A stretch of 64,000 nt of DNA from Prorocentrum cordatum. Lineage: Eukaryota > Sar > Dinophyceae > Prorocentrales > Prorocentraceae. Of this stretch, positions 1-10,744 are shown piece by piece. The notes below the pieces were generated by a model that worked only from the letters and a program-made list of their open reading frames with translations, made no database searches and had not been told where the DNA came from. Where the stretch lies: assembly GCA_963575745.1 (NCBI GenBank), contig CAUYUJ010014593.1, positions 313,508 through 377,507 on the forward strand. The letters are read 5' to 3'. How positions within the stretch are numbered: the stretch's first letter is position 1; each line of letters begins with the position of its first letter. A program made the translations under genes and the position numbers.

Positions 1-190
1 GGCGAGGTCTAATCTGAGTCTGGGTGGTGCCTCACTCCGCTGAACCCCCAGCAGCCCTCGAAAGTGGAGAGGTAAAGGCAGGAGGGAAGAGGAGATGAGG
101 AAGGATGCGGGAAGGAAGGACTGACGGAGGTGTGCGACCGCAGTGCTCTATTCAAAACGAATACCCAACGCAGGAGGATTGGGAGAAATA
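1..190. repeat. Edge of a minisatellite family shared with 49.47-50.65 kb
   Basis: Bases 1-10 and 45-66 match the unit of the 102-bp array at 49.6-50.5 kb ('ggcgaggtct', 'cagcagccctcgaaagtgg'). The stretch 70-185 matches the right flank of that array (50530-50645), including 'gtgctctattcaaaacga' and 'acccaacgcaggagg'. The window therefore starts inside a second copy whose array continues to the left. No gene is seen here. Confidence 0.8.
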
Positions 191-214
191 ATGTACAGGC
201 CCTAAGCTTTTCAA

Positions 215-600
215 TGAATTTAGCGTTGCTGCCTTTTCGGCTTTTCGACGCTCCAAGAGGCCCCAAGGCCACCCCCGAAGCAGCCTACGAGGCCGCCACA
301 AGGGCGCGGAGACGGCCAAAGAGGCCCGCAAGACGGCCCAAGGTGCCTCCCAGGCGGCCGAAGAAAACTCCCAGACCGTCCCAAGAGAAGCCCCAGAGGG
401 GGAACACAAACCGACATCTCGAGCTCGCCGCCCCAAGAGTCTCGCGGGAGGCGCAAACAAGCTCCCAAGAGGCCCTCAAGAGGCCCCAAAAGGGACCCCA
501 AAAGGCTCCCAAGACGCCCCCAAGAGGCTCTCACGAGGCTCACAAGCGGCCTCACAGCTGCTTACAAAGCCCCCCGAGAGCTTTGCTAAGAGAGCCCTAG
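215..600. repeat. Degenerate GC-rich minisatellite (CCAAGAGGCCCC-like)
   Basis: Short, imperfect repeats of about 10-12 bases built on 'ccaagaggcccc' and 'gcaagacggccc'. The reverse-complement texture recurs at 25.6, 34.4-35.3, 56.9 and 63.0 kb. Open frames exist on both strands but encode only Arg/Pro- or Gly/Leu-rich text without a domain, so I treat this as non-coding repeat. Confidence 0.7.
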
Positions 601-704
601 AAGTATCAAACCTAAGATGGACCCTATATAGCTGAAAGACAATACAAGATGGCAGCACGAGGCCGCCAGAAAGCCTGAAGAGGCTCCTTGAGCCCCGAGA
701 GTTC

Positions 705-835
705 TCCGCTTTTTCCTCCTCCTCCTCCTCCTCCTCCTCCTTGTTCCCCTCCTCGATCGCCTCGTCCCCCTCCTCATCCTCCTGCTGCTGCTCCTCCTCC
801 TCCTCCTCATCCTCCTTTTCCTCCCTCTCCTGATT
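705..835. repeat. (CTC/CTG)n triplet repeat
   Basis: Runs of CTC with CTG and CAT interruptions. Every frame gives homopolymer-like protein (Pro, Ser or Leu; Glu or Arg on the other strand), the signature of a simple repeat and not of a gene. Confidence 0.9.
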
Positions 836-1445
836 GTCCCCTCTTCCTCCCACAGCTACTGCGAAAACACATCGTCAGAGAGCTTGGCCAAGCTGTGCTC
901 CTCGTCAGACGGTCTTGGGGACCTTATGGAGCTTCTGGGGGGCTCTTCGGGGCGACTGGTCCCGACCCTGCCAACACGTCTGGCTGCCACCTTCATCATG
1001 CAAGTCTTCCTCCAAGGTCGGCACCACCAACCGTAAGGCCCTCTCAATATCGAAATCGCATCGGATCAAACTGGCCAAAATCGATATCGATACAGATCGA
1101 TCGACCGGATCGAAATGGACACTGCGAGGGCACCTGAAAAGCGCCTGAAGTTGGTGGCGTGCGCCAGGGGGGAGCGCGAGGGGGTGGTCTTCTAAAGAGG
1201 CGGGGCATTTCCTGGAAGGCGTGCACCTCCTTCGGAGGGACCGGAAACTTCTGAGAGGGCTTCTCAAAGGCGGGAGAGCTTCTGAGCAGGTCCTGGCTTC
1301 TTCGAAGCACCCCGCCTTTTCGGCCTGCCGCCCGCATCGCGCCATCCTCCTCGTGGGCGCCGCCAGTGAAGACCACCGGGGGCGCACTCGAGAGCCTCCG
1401 AAGCCCCGCCGAGGCCGGCTCATAAAACCCACCGAGGCGCGGGCA
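836..1445. other. No gene recognised
   Basis: No domain is visible on either strand. A small cluster of ATCGAT/GATC words lies at 1045-1115. Open frames through 1221-1445 run on into the next triplet repeat and look like chance frames in GC-rich DNA. Confidence 0.6.
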
Positions 1446-1705
1446 GGGCTGGGCGCGCGGCTCCACGCCGACGACGAGAACGACGGCAAGGACGATGACG
1501 GCGAGAACGACGAGGACGAGGAGGATGAGGAGCACGACGACGAAGTCGACGACGACGGCGGCGGCAGCTGCGAAGACGACGAGGACGAGCACGAAGACAA
1601 CGAACACGACGGCGAAGTCGACGAAGACGGCGGCGGCAGCTGCAACGAGGACGAGGGCGAAGACGACCACGACGGCGGACTCGACGAGAACGACGGCGAC
1701 GACCT
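1446..1705. repeat. (GAC/GAG)n acidic-codon triplet repeat
   Basis: Degenerate GAC/GAG/GGC triplets. The plus frame from 1221 reads as Asp/Glu-rich text here and changes to Arg- or Ala-runs in the next array, so no specific protein is supported. Confidence 0.85.
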
Positions 1706-1849
1706 CCAGACCTGCCCAGGGATGCGCCCCGAGCAGAACTCTCAGGGGGGAGCCCGGCCATGGCGACGAAAGCGCCCCGGGAAGCCCAGCAGGGCCAGGA
1801 GCACCCAAAGCCCCGCCCACTCGACATCACCCCTCGAGCCTCGACGACG

Positions 1850-2315
1850 ATTGCGACGACGTGGACACACGTCGTCGTCGTCGTCGGCGGCGGCGGTGGC
1901 AGTGGCGGCGGCAGTGGCGGCGGCGCGGCGGCGGCGGCGGCCGCGGCGGCGGCCGCGCGCCGCGCGCCGTCCCCGCCGCCACCAGCGGCGCCGGCACCGT
2001 GGACGACTTCGCCGAGGGGCAGGGCGAAACTGGCGGCGCCCCGGGCGTGCGCGGGGGCACCTGCCACGGTGCCGGCCATCGCCGACGCCGCCGACGCCGC
2101 CGCCGCCGCCGACGCCGCCGACGACGACGACGCCGACGCCGCCGCCGCCGCTTCCGCCGCCGACGACGACGCCAGCGCCAGCGCCGCCGACGCCGCCGCC
2201 GACGACGACGCCGACGACGACGACGACTACGACAACGACGACGACGGCCACGACGACGTCGGCGGCAACGACGACGACGGCGACGGCGACGACGACGACG
2301 ACGGCGCCGAACATC
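1850..2315. repeat. (GCC/GAC/GGC)n triplet repeat
   Basis: Nearly 470 bases of GTC, GGC, GCC and GAC triplets. Both strands are open in several frames with poly-Arg, poly-Ala, poly-Asp and poly-Val products, as expected of a triplet repeat. Confidence 0.9.
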
Positions 2316-2930
2316 ATCGCCTCTTTCTGTGGCAACTCGAGGCTTGAGGGAGCCTCCCCTGTCATCGAACTGGCTCTTGCGAATCGACGTGAACCGACAC
2401 TGATCGAACGCTTCGTCGAGGCCGATCGGCGATAGCTCGGCGCTCTCTCATCAATCACAAAACGCCACCAACGTACGCTTACGCGCTCTAGAACCGGAAT
2501 TGGGAGGACATGCGAGGTTCCCATGAGCTGCTAACTGCCGAAACATTGGTCGGGGCGCCAAGGGGAGCACCATTGCGGGCCTGGCGAGAGGACGAAGAAG
2601 CACCATTGCGGGCCTTGGCGGGCCCTGACAGCAGTAGAAGGGCACGACGCTGGCGCGGTCGTCGCCGAGGTTTGGGGATCGAACTTGATGGGCGCCCTCG
2701 GGCCTTGCTGGGCCTCATGGGGCGCCCTCGTCGCCTCCCTTAAGGGATTCCGGTCGGGGCGCGGCGCACCCCCTGAGCGCGTCCAGGGATCGTTGTCGTC
2801 GTCGACGAACGCGGCCGCCGCCGTCGTGGTCGATCGAGGGTCGGGGGCGGATGACCGAAAATTGTCCCAACCCTCCCGTGGTGTCGGCCCCCCGCTTTGA
2901 ACAGCGCCTCACCTCGCCTCTTCGCCTCTT
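2316..2930. other. No gene recognised
   Basis: GC-rich sequence between two triplet arrays. Short open frames on both strands overlap one another and show no domain, signal peptide or repeat structure. Confidence 0.5.
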
Positions 2931-3015
2931 TGTTCTCCTTTTCCTCCTCCTCCACCTTCCCCTGCTCCTCCTCCTCCTCCTCCTCCTCCTCCTCCTCCTC
3001 CTCCTCCTCCTCTCT
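2931..3015. repeat. (CTC)n microsatellite
   Basis: About 40 consecutive bases of pure CTC at 2967-3012 with a degenerate left part. Plus frames give poly-Leu/Ser/Pro, minus frames poly-Glu/Arg. Confidence 0.95.
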
Positions 3016-3064
3016 CCCTCGTCCCATTTCCCCTGCCCCCCTTCCATTTCTACATGTTCCTCAC

Positions 3065-3290
3065 CGATGGTGCCCCTAAAGGAAGTTCACCCACGGCCCA
3101 GGCGGGCAAGTCGGCATGCCGCCGCCAAGCCCCGTTTGCCACACCCCTCACCTCACACGGATAGTGCCCCACAGGGAGCTCCATCTACGTTCGCATGCGG
3201 GCCCCGAACCCCCTCGGCACACCACTTGCACGGATCTTGCCCCACAAGGAATTCCACCTACGGGGGCGCGCTCGCATGCGGCTCGGAGTT
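3065..3290. repeat. Three imperfect tandem units of 70-100 bp
   Basis: The phrase 'tgccccacaaggaattccac' and variants, each followed some 20-30 bases later by 'cgcatgcgg' or 'ggcatgcc', occurs at about 3069, 3167 and 3238. Divergence between units is substantial. No gene seen in it. Confidence 0.6.
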
Positions 3291-3299
3291 GCCACCACC

Positions 3300-4341
3300 C
3301 TGTGCCCAACTGCCCCGCATCGAGCACTATGTCAAGGGCGAGCCCCGCCCTGCGCTACACGCAGATGCATCGGTATGGGCCCTCTGCCGACAAAACTTGG
3401 ATGTGCTCGGGTCTTCTTGACCTGCCGCAGCGCCCTGATCACCGCTGTCGGACTCACCTCGAAATTCCTCCCAGAACGCATCCCTGGACAAGTCCACGGG
3501 TCGTCGTCAACAACAATCGGGTTGGACGGAATGTGGGGGGGGTAGCAAATCAGCTCACGAAGTGGCTTGTGGCTTTCCCGGCGCTTCTCGGCGTCGGAGG
3601 CGCCCCTGCATCGAGGAAAGCGCCCAGCAGCAGGCATTTGCCGCGAAATCCGATACCTTTCCTCGCCGATCAACGGTCCAGGCAACTCGATGAGAGGCGG
3701 GGGAGAGACATGCGTGACCATGTCGGGGAGGTGAGACTCTCCACTGGCGCAGCCGCGCGTCAGGGCGACGAGGCCGACACAGATCAGGGAGGGCCTGGTC
3801 GGGGGGGAGGCGAAAGAGGAAGAGGAGGAGGAGGTTCAGGCCAAGGTCGAGTGCGTTGGCGGCGACTCCGAGAGGGGTTGGGCCTAGATCTGGCACAGGC
3901 CTGCTTGGGGCGCCCTGCAGGCTTTTGCCGAACATGGGGCCCTGCTGCAAACGGCCATCGCCGAGCCATGCTCTCTAAGACAACGTAGGGCCTCCATGGC
4001 TCTGGCATGGCGACGGTCCACTCCTGAATGGTGGGCTGGTAGTGCGGCAGCGTGTCGAAATGCTGGCGCCGTACTCCATGGTATCTGGCGCCGATCGGAT
4101 CAGCTAGCTTCCACACTAAACTGGATTCTTCGGACGTGCGTTCAGAATTCGGCTCGTCGAAGCGAACGCGTTCACGACGAGTCCCGCAGCCCTGGCGTCA
4201 AGCTCAAGTGCTTTCCAGGATCTCGACGGGTCTTCAGTGTGTGCCATCTGTCCCTACTCTCTGGCGACGACCTCGCAGCGTCGTCCGAGTTCGCCGATGG
4301 CGGCGAGGGAGCCATTGCCCTGGGGAGGGGCGGTGAGCCTA
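3300..4341. other. No confident gene; weak minus-strand frame 3784-4116
   Basis: A minus-strand frame (4116 down to 3784) has mixed, protein-like composition at its start ('HFDTLPHYQPTIQEW') before turning Pro/Arg-rich. It could be a decayed exon connected with the minus-strand frame at 4342-5151, but no splice pattern or homology supports that. The rest of the interval shows nothing I recognise. Confidence 0.3.
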
Positions 4342-5151
4342 TCATGGTCCCATCATGGCTAGACGGGCCCTCGCATCGGTTCGCAGTGAAGTCGGTAGTG
4401 CAGCCCCCCCAGCATCGTGCAGGGGTCTTTCAGTTAAGCCTGGGGAATACGCCGAAGGTTGTTCCATGGCACTGCGAAGGGAGCACAACGTGGTGGACGC
4501 CATCACGTCAGCCAGAGCCCAGAAATTGTCAGGATGAATTTGATGAAAAACCTCCTGCACGAAATGCTCCGGGCCCGTCTGGTGAAGCCAATCGACCGCA
4601 ACAAGCCGCTCCATGCGCATGGCGAGCAGCAGCTCGGCGCTTGTCGCGTTCTCCGCAGCCGAATTATGCACGTCAGCGGCGGGGTGGCCAACGTTTGCAT
4701 GGATATCTCCGCCCCCTGTCGCACTCCGTCCGAATTCGCAGCTGGAGCCGCCACCGATCACCACGAAGCTCCTAGCTTTAGCGTTTTGCGCGGCTCGCTG
4801 CCCCCAGGAGGCAAACTTGCAGACCGCCGCCTTCCAGCGATCCAATTGCTGTCGCCGAGTGAGAGGAGAGCACACGACAAGGATGACGAAACCGAACGTC
4901 TGGCAGCGTAGTCGACTTCCCCCCACCCGCCCAGCAAGCTCTTTCGCGGGTTCGAGGGCCGCCTGGACGTGGGAGCGGCGGAAGACACGGGAGCGAAAGA
5001 ACATGCTGCAGCCCGCCCGCGCTCTTGTTGGTGTACTGCCCTTCTGTCTGCCGAAATTGAGCACCATGCGTTTGGCGTTTTCTGAATCGTGGCTCCGTCT
5101 CCTGGCCGCCGCTTCTGTTGGGTGCCAGGGCAGAGCACCATGTCCAGACAT
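4342..5151 (-). CDS. Hypothetical protein, 269 codons, possibly a gene fragment
   Basis: This is the longest non-repetitive minus-strand frame in the first 8 kb. The C-terminal half has ordinary amino-acid diversity ('LVAVDWLHQTGPEHFVQEVF' followed by a helical Asp/Asn/Phe/Trp stretch). The N-terminal third is Arg/Ser/Gly-rich and could be chance. No domain, signal peptide or membrane segment was recognised. A shorter plus-strand frame (4459-4911) overlaps and also looks partly protein-like, so strand is uncertain. Function unknown. Confidence 0.28.
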   Translation of the reverse strand: MSGHGALPWHPTEAAARRRSHDSENAKRMVLNFGRQKGSTPTRARAGCSMFFRSRVFRRSHVQAALEPAKELAGRVGGSRLRCQTFGFVILVVCSPLTRRQQLDRWKAAVCKFASWGQRAAQNAKARSFVVIGGGSSCEFGRSATGGGDIHANVGHPAADVHNSAAENATSAELLLAMRMERLVAVDWLHQTGPEHFVQEVFHQIHPDNFWALADVMASTTLCSLRSAMEQPSAYSPGLTERPLHDAGGAALPTSLRTDARARLAMMGP

Positions 5152-5331
5152 CCAAAATGATCAAACGTCCGCCATGAGTTAGTCGGGGGGGAGGGTTATG
5201 AGAGCACAGTCTGGAGTAAGGAAGCCTGCCTGGTTGGTGGGGGCGGGTCCGCAGGCGAAGGCATTACCCTGCGACGCTTCCGCGCAAGAGGCGCGCTCAA
5301 TCCCTGGCCGGAGCGAGAAGGGCTACTGTAG

Positions 5332-5432
5332 TAGGAGGAGGAGGAGGAGGAGGAGGAGGAGGAGGCAAAGTGTTCCTCCTGGAGGGGGAGGGGGAGGAGG
5401 AGGAGGAGGAGGAGGAGGAGGAGGAGGACGAC
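5332..5432. repeat. (GAG)n microsatellite
   Basis: Two blocks of GAG/AGG triplets (5334-5365 and 5380-5430) separated by 'caaagtgttcctcctgg'. It lies just past the 3' side of the minus-strand retrogene remnant. Confidence 0.95.
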
Positions 5433-5466
5433 AAGGAGGAATTATGGGAATGGAATGGGATCGATG

Positions 5467-6745
5467 ACTCAAGCATAATCATAACGCCCCTGGCCCCCTC
5501 GGGCTCCGAGAGCGAGAAGCCGAGCACCGCGACGACGGTCAAGGAATTTGGAATCAACTCCGCGTGCAAGTGTCCGCGGTGGGCGCGGCCGAAGGCGAAG
5601 CGGACGGCGGGCCCGCTGCAGAGCGCCGGCGTGGCGGAGCGACCGCGCTCTCTCGGTCTGCCAGCTCACATCACCCAGCGCGGTGCAGTAGACCGCCCTC
5701 TGGGAGTCGACTTCGGCGTCGAAGCGCACCCGCCGCCGCAGAAAGGGCAGCGGCCACCACCCCGCGGCGCGGGCGGCGCACGCGGCCGCGAAGCGCAGCA
5801 GCTCGTCCCGTCGCTCCTGGGCGCACAGCGCTTCGGACTCGGCTCCGTCGCTCCTGGGCGTCGGATTCCGCGTCGCCGGCGTCGCTCCGTTGGCTCCCGC
5901 GCTCGACCGCCGCCGCTGCCGTTAGCCGCATGCCACTCTCAGAACCTTCTACTGTGGGGGGGACGGCATCAGCTGGAAATTGCGCCCTCGGCGCGCCGGG
6001 CTCGGCGTCGAGCTGCACGTCGGGCTCCACTGCAGCGCCTGCGGAAGACACGACGAACGGCCCCGCCGCGCCAGTGAAGGCCTCAGCGCCACATGCACAG
6101 CGCACTCCGCACGCGACGCCCTCCCCTGGGAACATCACTTGCCAACGCCGTGCACCTGGAACGGAGTCGGCCGCCTCCGCCCGCAGCCGCACGGGTGCCC
6201 ATGCTCTGTGCTCGACTCCTCGACTTCACCCCACGGCTCGTGGCGGGCCTTGTCGCCCGCTGCCTTCATGGCCATGCCCTCCAGCAGCACCGCGTTGGGC
6301 ACGCTCACGAGGCTCGCGAACTCCCTGAGAGCATCCCCCAGTCGGTGCCTGCGGTGCCCCAGTCGCTCGTCAAGTCGGCGGTGCAAGAGCAGCGTCCTGC
6401 CCGAGGCCTCCAGCCGCGCACTCAGCTCCTGGGAGAAGACGCTCTCGAGGTCGAGGTTGTGGACTGCTACGTGGACCGCACTGGACACTAGATGTGTGTC
6501 CGCGATCTGTGCTGAGCTCGCTCGCGTCGCAATCGCCGCTCCCAATTGTTAGCTGATTTTCTCGCCTGGGCCTTGCCTTGGCTCTCCTTCGCAAACTCAC
6601 GCTCGAGCCAGAGGCCCCGCAAGTCTCCCGAAACAATCACCCTCAAAAAGACAAGAACACCGAAAACAATCGCCGCCTGCTGCACCGAACGGTAACCCTC
6701 ACCATGCCGGCTTGAGGAACGAGGCTGTCGCACGTTGTTGTGCGG
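5467..6745 (-). pseudogene. Spliced-leader-tagged retrogene remnant, unknown protein
   Basis: Minus-strand sequence lying immediately 3' of a spliced-leader copy (6746-6766), as expected for a trans-spliced mRNA copied back into the genome. Coding-like text appears in pieces: 6545-6136 ('NLDLESVFSQELSARLEA'), 6192-5830 ('VEGSESGMRLTAAAAVERG') and about 5830-5469 ('RFDAEVDSQRAVYCTALGD', just before 'VSWQTERARSL'). The last two pieces join where a ~27-60-base segment encoding an Ala-Gln-Glu-Arg-Arg phrase is duplicated out of frame, near 5800-5870. I do not recognise the protein. No intron-like interruption or poly(A) tract is evident, and the 3' end is taken at the last stop before the GAG repeat. 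Confidence 0.5.
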
Positions 6746-6766
6746 CTTGAGCCAAAATGGTTACGG
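6746..6766 (-). other. Relict dinoflagellate spliced-leader (DinoSL) sequence
   Basis: The reverse complement of these 21 bases matches positions 2-22 of the conserved dinoflagellate spliced leader (core CCGTAGCCATTTTGGCTCAAG less its last base is already diagnostic) at 20 of 21 positions; the single difference lies at plus-strand base 6761 (T where C is expected). An SL embedded in genomic DNA next to coding-like sequence is the known mark of mRNA recycling by reverse transcription in dinoflagellates. It is not an SL RNA gene: no donor GT and Sm-type region follows on the minus strand. Confidence 0.85.
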
Positions 6767-8869
6767 AGGACAAAGCGGAGGATGAGGAGAAGAAGGAGCA
6801 GAAGAGAGAAACGGGGAGGCAGGGAGCGAGGGATCAGAGACAAGCAAGGAAGGAGGGAAGAAGGAAGAGCAACATAAGAAGAGAAAAGGGCTGCACGAAG
6901 CCAACCAAGTACCAGACCAGCGAGCGGAAACTCCAACATCGAGCCGTTCAGGTACACGGTTGGCGTATGGGGGAGGAGGGAAGTGAAGCGGGAGGAAGGG
7001 CCCATGACTGACGCGGATGCGCGGTCGTGCGGATACGTTCCGCGCGGGGCATCCGCGGGGTCGCGGCCTAGAGGCCTTGGCCCGCAAGGCCGCGGATACG
7101 GATGTATGTTCGCCAACGACTGAGGGCCCCCGGGAAGGGGGTGGGCGCCGTTCGGGGGCCCCCGCGTGCCCTCCCTGAGGGGGACGACAGGGGGAGACTG
7201 CTTCAGAGGAGGAAACGACGACCTGGAATCGGCGACGTTGAAGGGGCCCTGGGACACACAAACAAATAGGCACAATTAACAGGATTCCCCATGTGTTGCC
7301 ATATTTTTTGGATTTTCGTCTCCCCCCCGCTTTCCCATATTTTCCCATACTTTCTGGGGGGCCGACGATTCATTGTGTCTGTGTTTTTTGTCCCTCCTGA
7401 GATGTGGTCGTCGATAGGTCGGCAATGGGGCCTCGATATCGAAACCGTGCGCGCCTGGGCAGGCTGGGACACCGAGGCCCCGATCGGCGAGGAATGGGCG
7501 ATTGGCAAGCGGTGCTCCCTCCCTGGACCACAGTCAACATCGGAAGAATGCGCGATAAGGATGCGAGGGCCTTGGAAGCCCATCTCGAAGCTTTTTGAGC
7601 AGGGCGCGGCCAACGAAAGCGGCCGAGCATGGACCGAGGATGCAAGGATGCAGGGGAACCCTTTGGAAGGGTGCCCATCCTTAATGCGCGGGTTGACTGT
7701 AGCTCCCCACATGCCGGTGCCCCCGAATGCCCCTCCCTGGGGGTCCCAAAACCGTATCGGTGACAGACCGTGCGGCGACCTCGAGCTCCCGAAGAACCTC
7801 ACCGCGCGGTCCGTCACCGCACCGTCTTGTGAGCCCTGGGGGCCCCGATTGCCCGAGACGTCCTCGGAAAACGACCAAAAACCATGCGGTCACCTCGACT
7901 CCCCACTGAATCACCACTTACCTGGCGGCCGCTTGGGACGATCCGGGCACCCCTAGAACGCTCTGGGCGAGGCGCAGCTGCTGGAACGAATCCCGAGGCA
8001 GGAAAACCCCCAAGAACCGGCGAAGACTTCCGAACACCCCGAACACCCGACTGAATGGTCACCGCACCGATTGTCGGAGCAGGGCGAGTTGAGACAACGG
8101 CAGCTCAAACTCGAGACCTGGACTCTGGACCCCTCCTGGGGTCCAAACGCACAAATTTTCCGAGCTGCGTCCAGCCGTGGCGACAAGACCCCCCCCCCCG
8201 AAAGGCCAAGTACCGTTGTCTCAATCGGCTCTCCTCTTAGTTTGGGGGGGACCCCGCCTCCCCATTGAAAGACACGCGCTTGGGAGGCGCGCGAAGCATC
8301 GTGGCTTCCACCTCCGGCGGGTACAAACGAATGAGCGCTGCGGGGGCGCTGGGCGTCGGCTCAAGGATAACCCCGCGCCGGCCCAAAAATTCGGAGGACG
8401 ACTTCGACGAGGACACGTGCACAGAGGGGGGGAACGAACGAAAGGGTCACAAAGGAGAGGCAAGGAACACAGGACAGCGCACAAGCGCTCGACCCCGCGC
8501 GCCGGCATCCCCGCCTGTGCTCGGCTGGGTAAGGAGAGCGAGGGGGAGGGGGAGAAGGAGGGAGGAAGGGGAACGGCGGGGGAGGCGGGGGAGAGGACTT
8601 CCCGCCCGCAGCGGCATCGACAGCAAGCTCTGTCCAACATGGGCAAGAACTGCTGCTGGTATTCGCCCCCATCCTTTCGTACCCAATACGATCGTGCCGA
8701 CCACAGTGCCCCACCCTTATGCGGCAACTCATGGGAGCCGCCCATGTCATCTTGGTGGCCTTTGCGAATTGAAGCTGGCCGACGTTAAATCGACGCGAAA
8801 TCTACGCTAATGAACGCTGCATCGGCGCTCTCATCGACTTTCAGACGCTGGCGCACGCGAGAATGCACT
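6767..8869. other. No gene recognised; GC-rich degenerate repeats
   Basis: Purine-rich DNA (6770-6900), then short GC-rich imperfect repeats ('ggccgcggatac', 'ggggcatccgcgggg'; 7020-7190) and a stretch with recurring 'gaccgtgcggcgacctcgag'-like phrases (7740-8080). Open frames on both strands overlap heavily and contain no domain. Confidence 0.6.
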
Positions 8870-8870
8870 A

Positions 8871-9075
8871 CCTCCTCCTCCTCCTCCTCCTCCTCCTCCT
8901 NNNNNNNNNNNNNNNNNNNNNNNNNNNNNNNNNNNNNNNNNNNNNNNNNNNNNNNNNNNNNNNNNNNNNNNNNNNNNNNNNNNNNNNNNNNNNNNNNNNN
9001 GAGGAGGAGGAGGAGGAGGAGGAGGAGGGGGAGGAGGAGGAGGAGGAGGAGGAGGAGGAGGAGGAGGAGGGGAGG
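8871..9075. repeat. Microsatellite interrupted by a gap: (CTC)n, 100 N, (GAG)n
   Basis: Pure CTC triplets run to base 8900, then 100 Ns, then GAG triplets from 9001. The two sides are reverse complements, so either the locus is a true inverted microsatellite or the assembly joined two arrays. Protein-like frames here are artefacts. Confidence 0.95.
8901..9000. other. Assembly gap of exactly 100 N
   Basis: Exactly one hundred ambiguous bases, typical of a gap of unknown size inserted by a scaffolder. Confidence 0.98.
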
Positions 9076-9359
9076 GGAGGGGGGAGGAGGAAGCGGAGGA
9101 GGAGGAAAGGGAGGAGGAGTGAACGCCCATGTCGGCGTCGATGAAAGCAAGCCCGCCCTCAGCCCCTCAACGCAATCTCAACAAACTTACCTTCATTTAC
9201 ATTCGCAGGATTTACTCGGGAACCCCCGAATTAGCACACTGACGTGTACGGCATCCAAAAAACGTGGGTATAACAAAAATACACGAAATTCACGCATGAC
9301 ACTGTCAAATTTCAAGTCCACCCGGGGGACTTCGAAACGAGAGGGTTGCAGCCCTCGGC

Positions 9360-9540
9360 ATAACCTGGGGGGGTGTCGGAGACCCCCCCTTGGGGTGTCG
9401 GAGAGGGTGTCGGGGACCCCCCCCCGCAGGTGTCAGTGCGGCTGTCGGGGCCACCCCCCGCGGGTGTCGGAGCGTGCGTCGCGTGCACCCCCCGCGGGTG
9501 TCGGAGGGCGTGTCGGGAGTACCCCCGCCTCTTCCCCGGC
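9360..9540. repeat. Tandem repeat, ~35-40-bp units with GTGTCGG and C-runs
   Basis: About four to five imperfect units of the form 'cgggtgtcggag' plus a GTGTCGG phrase plus a run of C ('caccccccgc'). They give matching repeats in every frame on both strands and lie directly upstream of the LINE-like element. Confidence 0.85.
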
Positions 9541-9689
9541 CCGATTTGTATGTCACCCCCCAAACCACGCTCAGCCATCCACCCAGGGGCACGTGTATGC
9601 TGCAACTCCAGAAGCAGTTGCGACAAGTATTCACCAGAGCATTTTTTCGCACAGGTTGATCGCCCCCTTCAAGGCGCATTGGGCGCGGC

Positions 9690-10744
9690 ACCCACCAGTC
9701 GGCACAAGAAGCCCTAACGGAAGAAGCATAACATCAAATAACGCAGCCATAACGGCGGATGACGCATGCGCGCGCCTACAAGACGCAGCAGGAAGAAGCC
9801 CCGACGCAGGCGGGCCGGCGAGCCCCTTCTCCCCCCTAACCGAAGGGGTTCTTGAAGAAATGCTCTCCGTGGCCGCCGGTAGCAGTCCCGGCCCCAGCCC
9901 CAGCAGGCTGAGGACAGTTGACCCCGCCTGGCCCAACCTCAGGGGAGACCCGCCTCTGGGGAGTCCCGCTGAGCGACCCTCGCAGGAAGCCGGGGCAGTG
10001 CCCCCCCCCTCAAAAAAACAACAACTTCCCAACAGAGGAGGCTGGACACCGATGGGCAGCGTGCAGGAGCCAGCGCGGCCGAGGGGGCCACACCACAACA
10101 CCAGCCTTCAGACCAGGCAGAACGAAAGGGCAGAAGCAGGGCGCGGAGGGGCTCGGTACGACCGCAGACTAGGAGCCGAAGCAGGCGGACCCAACAAACA
10201 GGCCACCGGGAAACTAGGCTAAGACGCAGGGCAAGGATGGGAGCGCCAAGGACGGCAGAGAACAACCCCCGGACCCTGATAACATTGTGGGAATCTCACC
10301 CGGTAGCTCCAACACAGACGCGACCTGGAAGGGGCCGCGCGCACCTTAGCGGAGCAGCAAGGAGCAAGAGAAATAACAAGAAGGGCAAGACCGAGAATCA
10401 CCCCCCCCGATCCCCAGTGAACCCACCGCAGCCCCTCAACCGATTGACGTTCTCCAGCAGGTATGGTCGCAGCACAGGGGCAGCGAAACTGGGCTCGCCC
10501 CAGTGGCCCCCCCCAACCAGGTACTTGCCGCCTATCAGGTAGCAGGATTGGACAACAGTACCATCCGGGAGGCACTTCAGTCCCTGCATGAACAAGGCGC
10601 CATCCGTTTAGGACCTGACCAAGCAGCCGACGCCATCACGGGCAGGCTACACGTTCAGGAAGTGGCGGAACGGGATTTCACACAGCAGGAACAGAGGACA
10701 GGCGGAGACGGACATGCAGCGCAGCACTCCCGCACGGGCGAAAG
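9690..10744 (+). pseudogene. N-terminal region of the retroelement protein, low complexity
   Basis: Frame to 10222 is Ala/Pro/Gly/Arg-rich ('SPLTEGVLEEMLSVAAGS'). A different frame continues from about 10437 with ordinary composition ('PIDVLQQVWSQHRGSETG', then 'NSTIREALQSLHEQGAI') and runs directly into methyltransferase motif I. At least one frame change lies between 10222 and 10437. No zinc knuckle or other named domain was found; by position it would be the linker or nucleic-acid-binding part of a retroelement polyprotein. Confidence 0.45.

Noticed and set aside
1221-2435. 404-codon frame with acidic, basic and poly-Thr segments
   Set aside because: The segments are translations of successive triplet repeats; overlapping frames of similar length exist on both strands.
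8810-10222. 470-codon open frame across the assembly gap
   Set aside because: The first part is triplet repeat and Ns; only the last ~170 codons are protein-like and are described with the retroelement.
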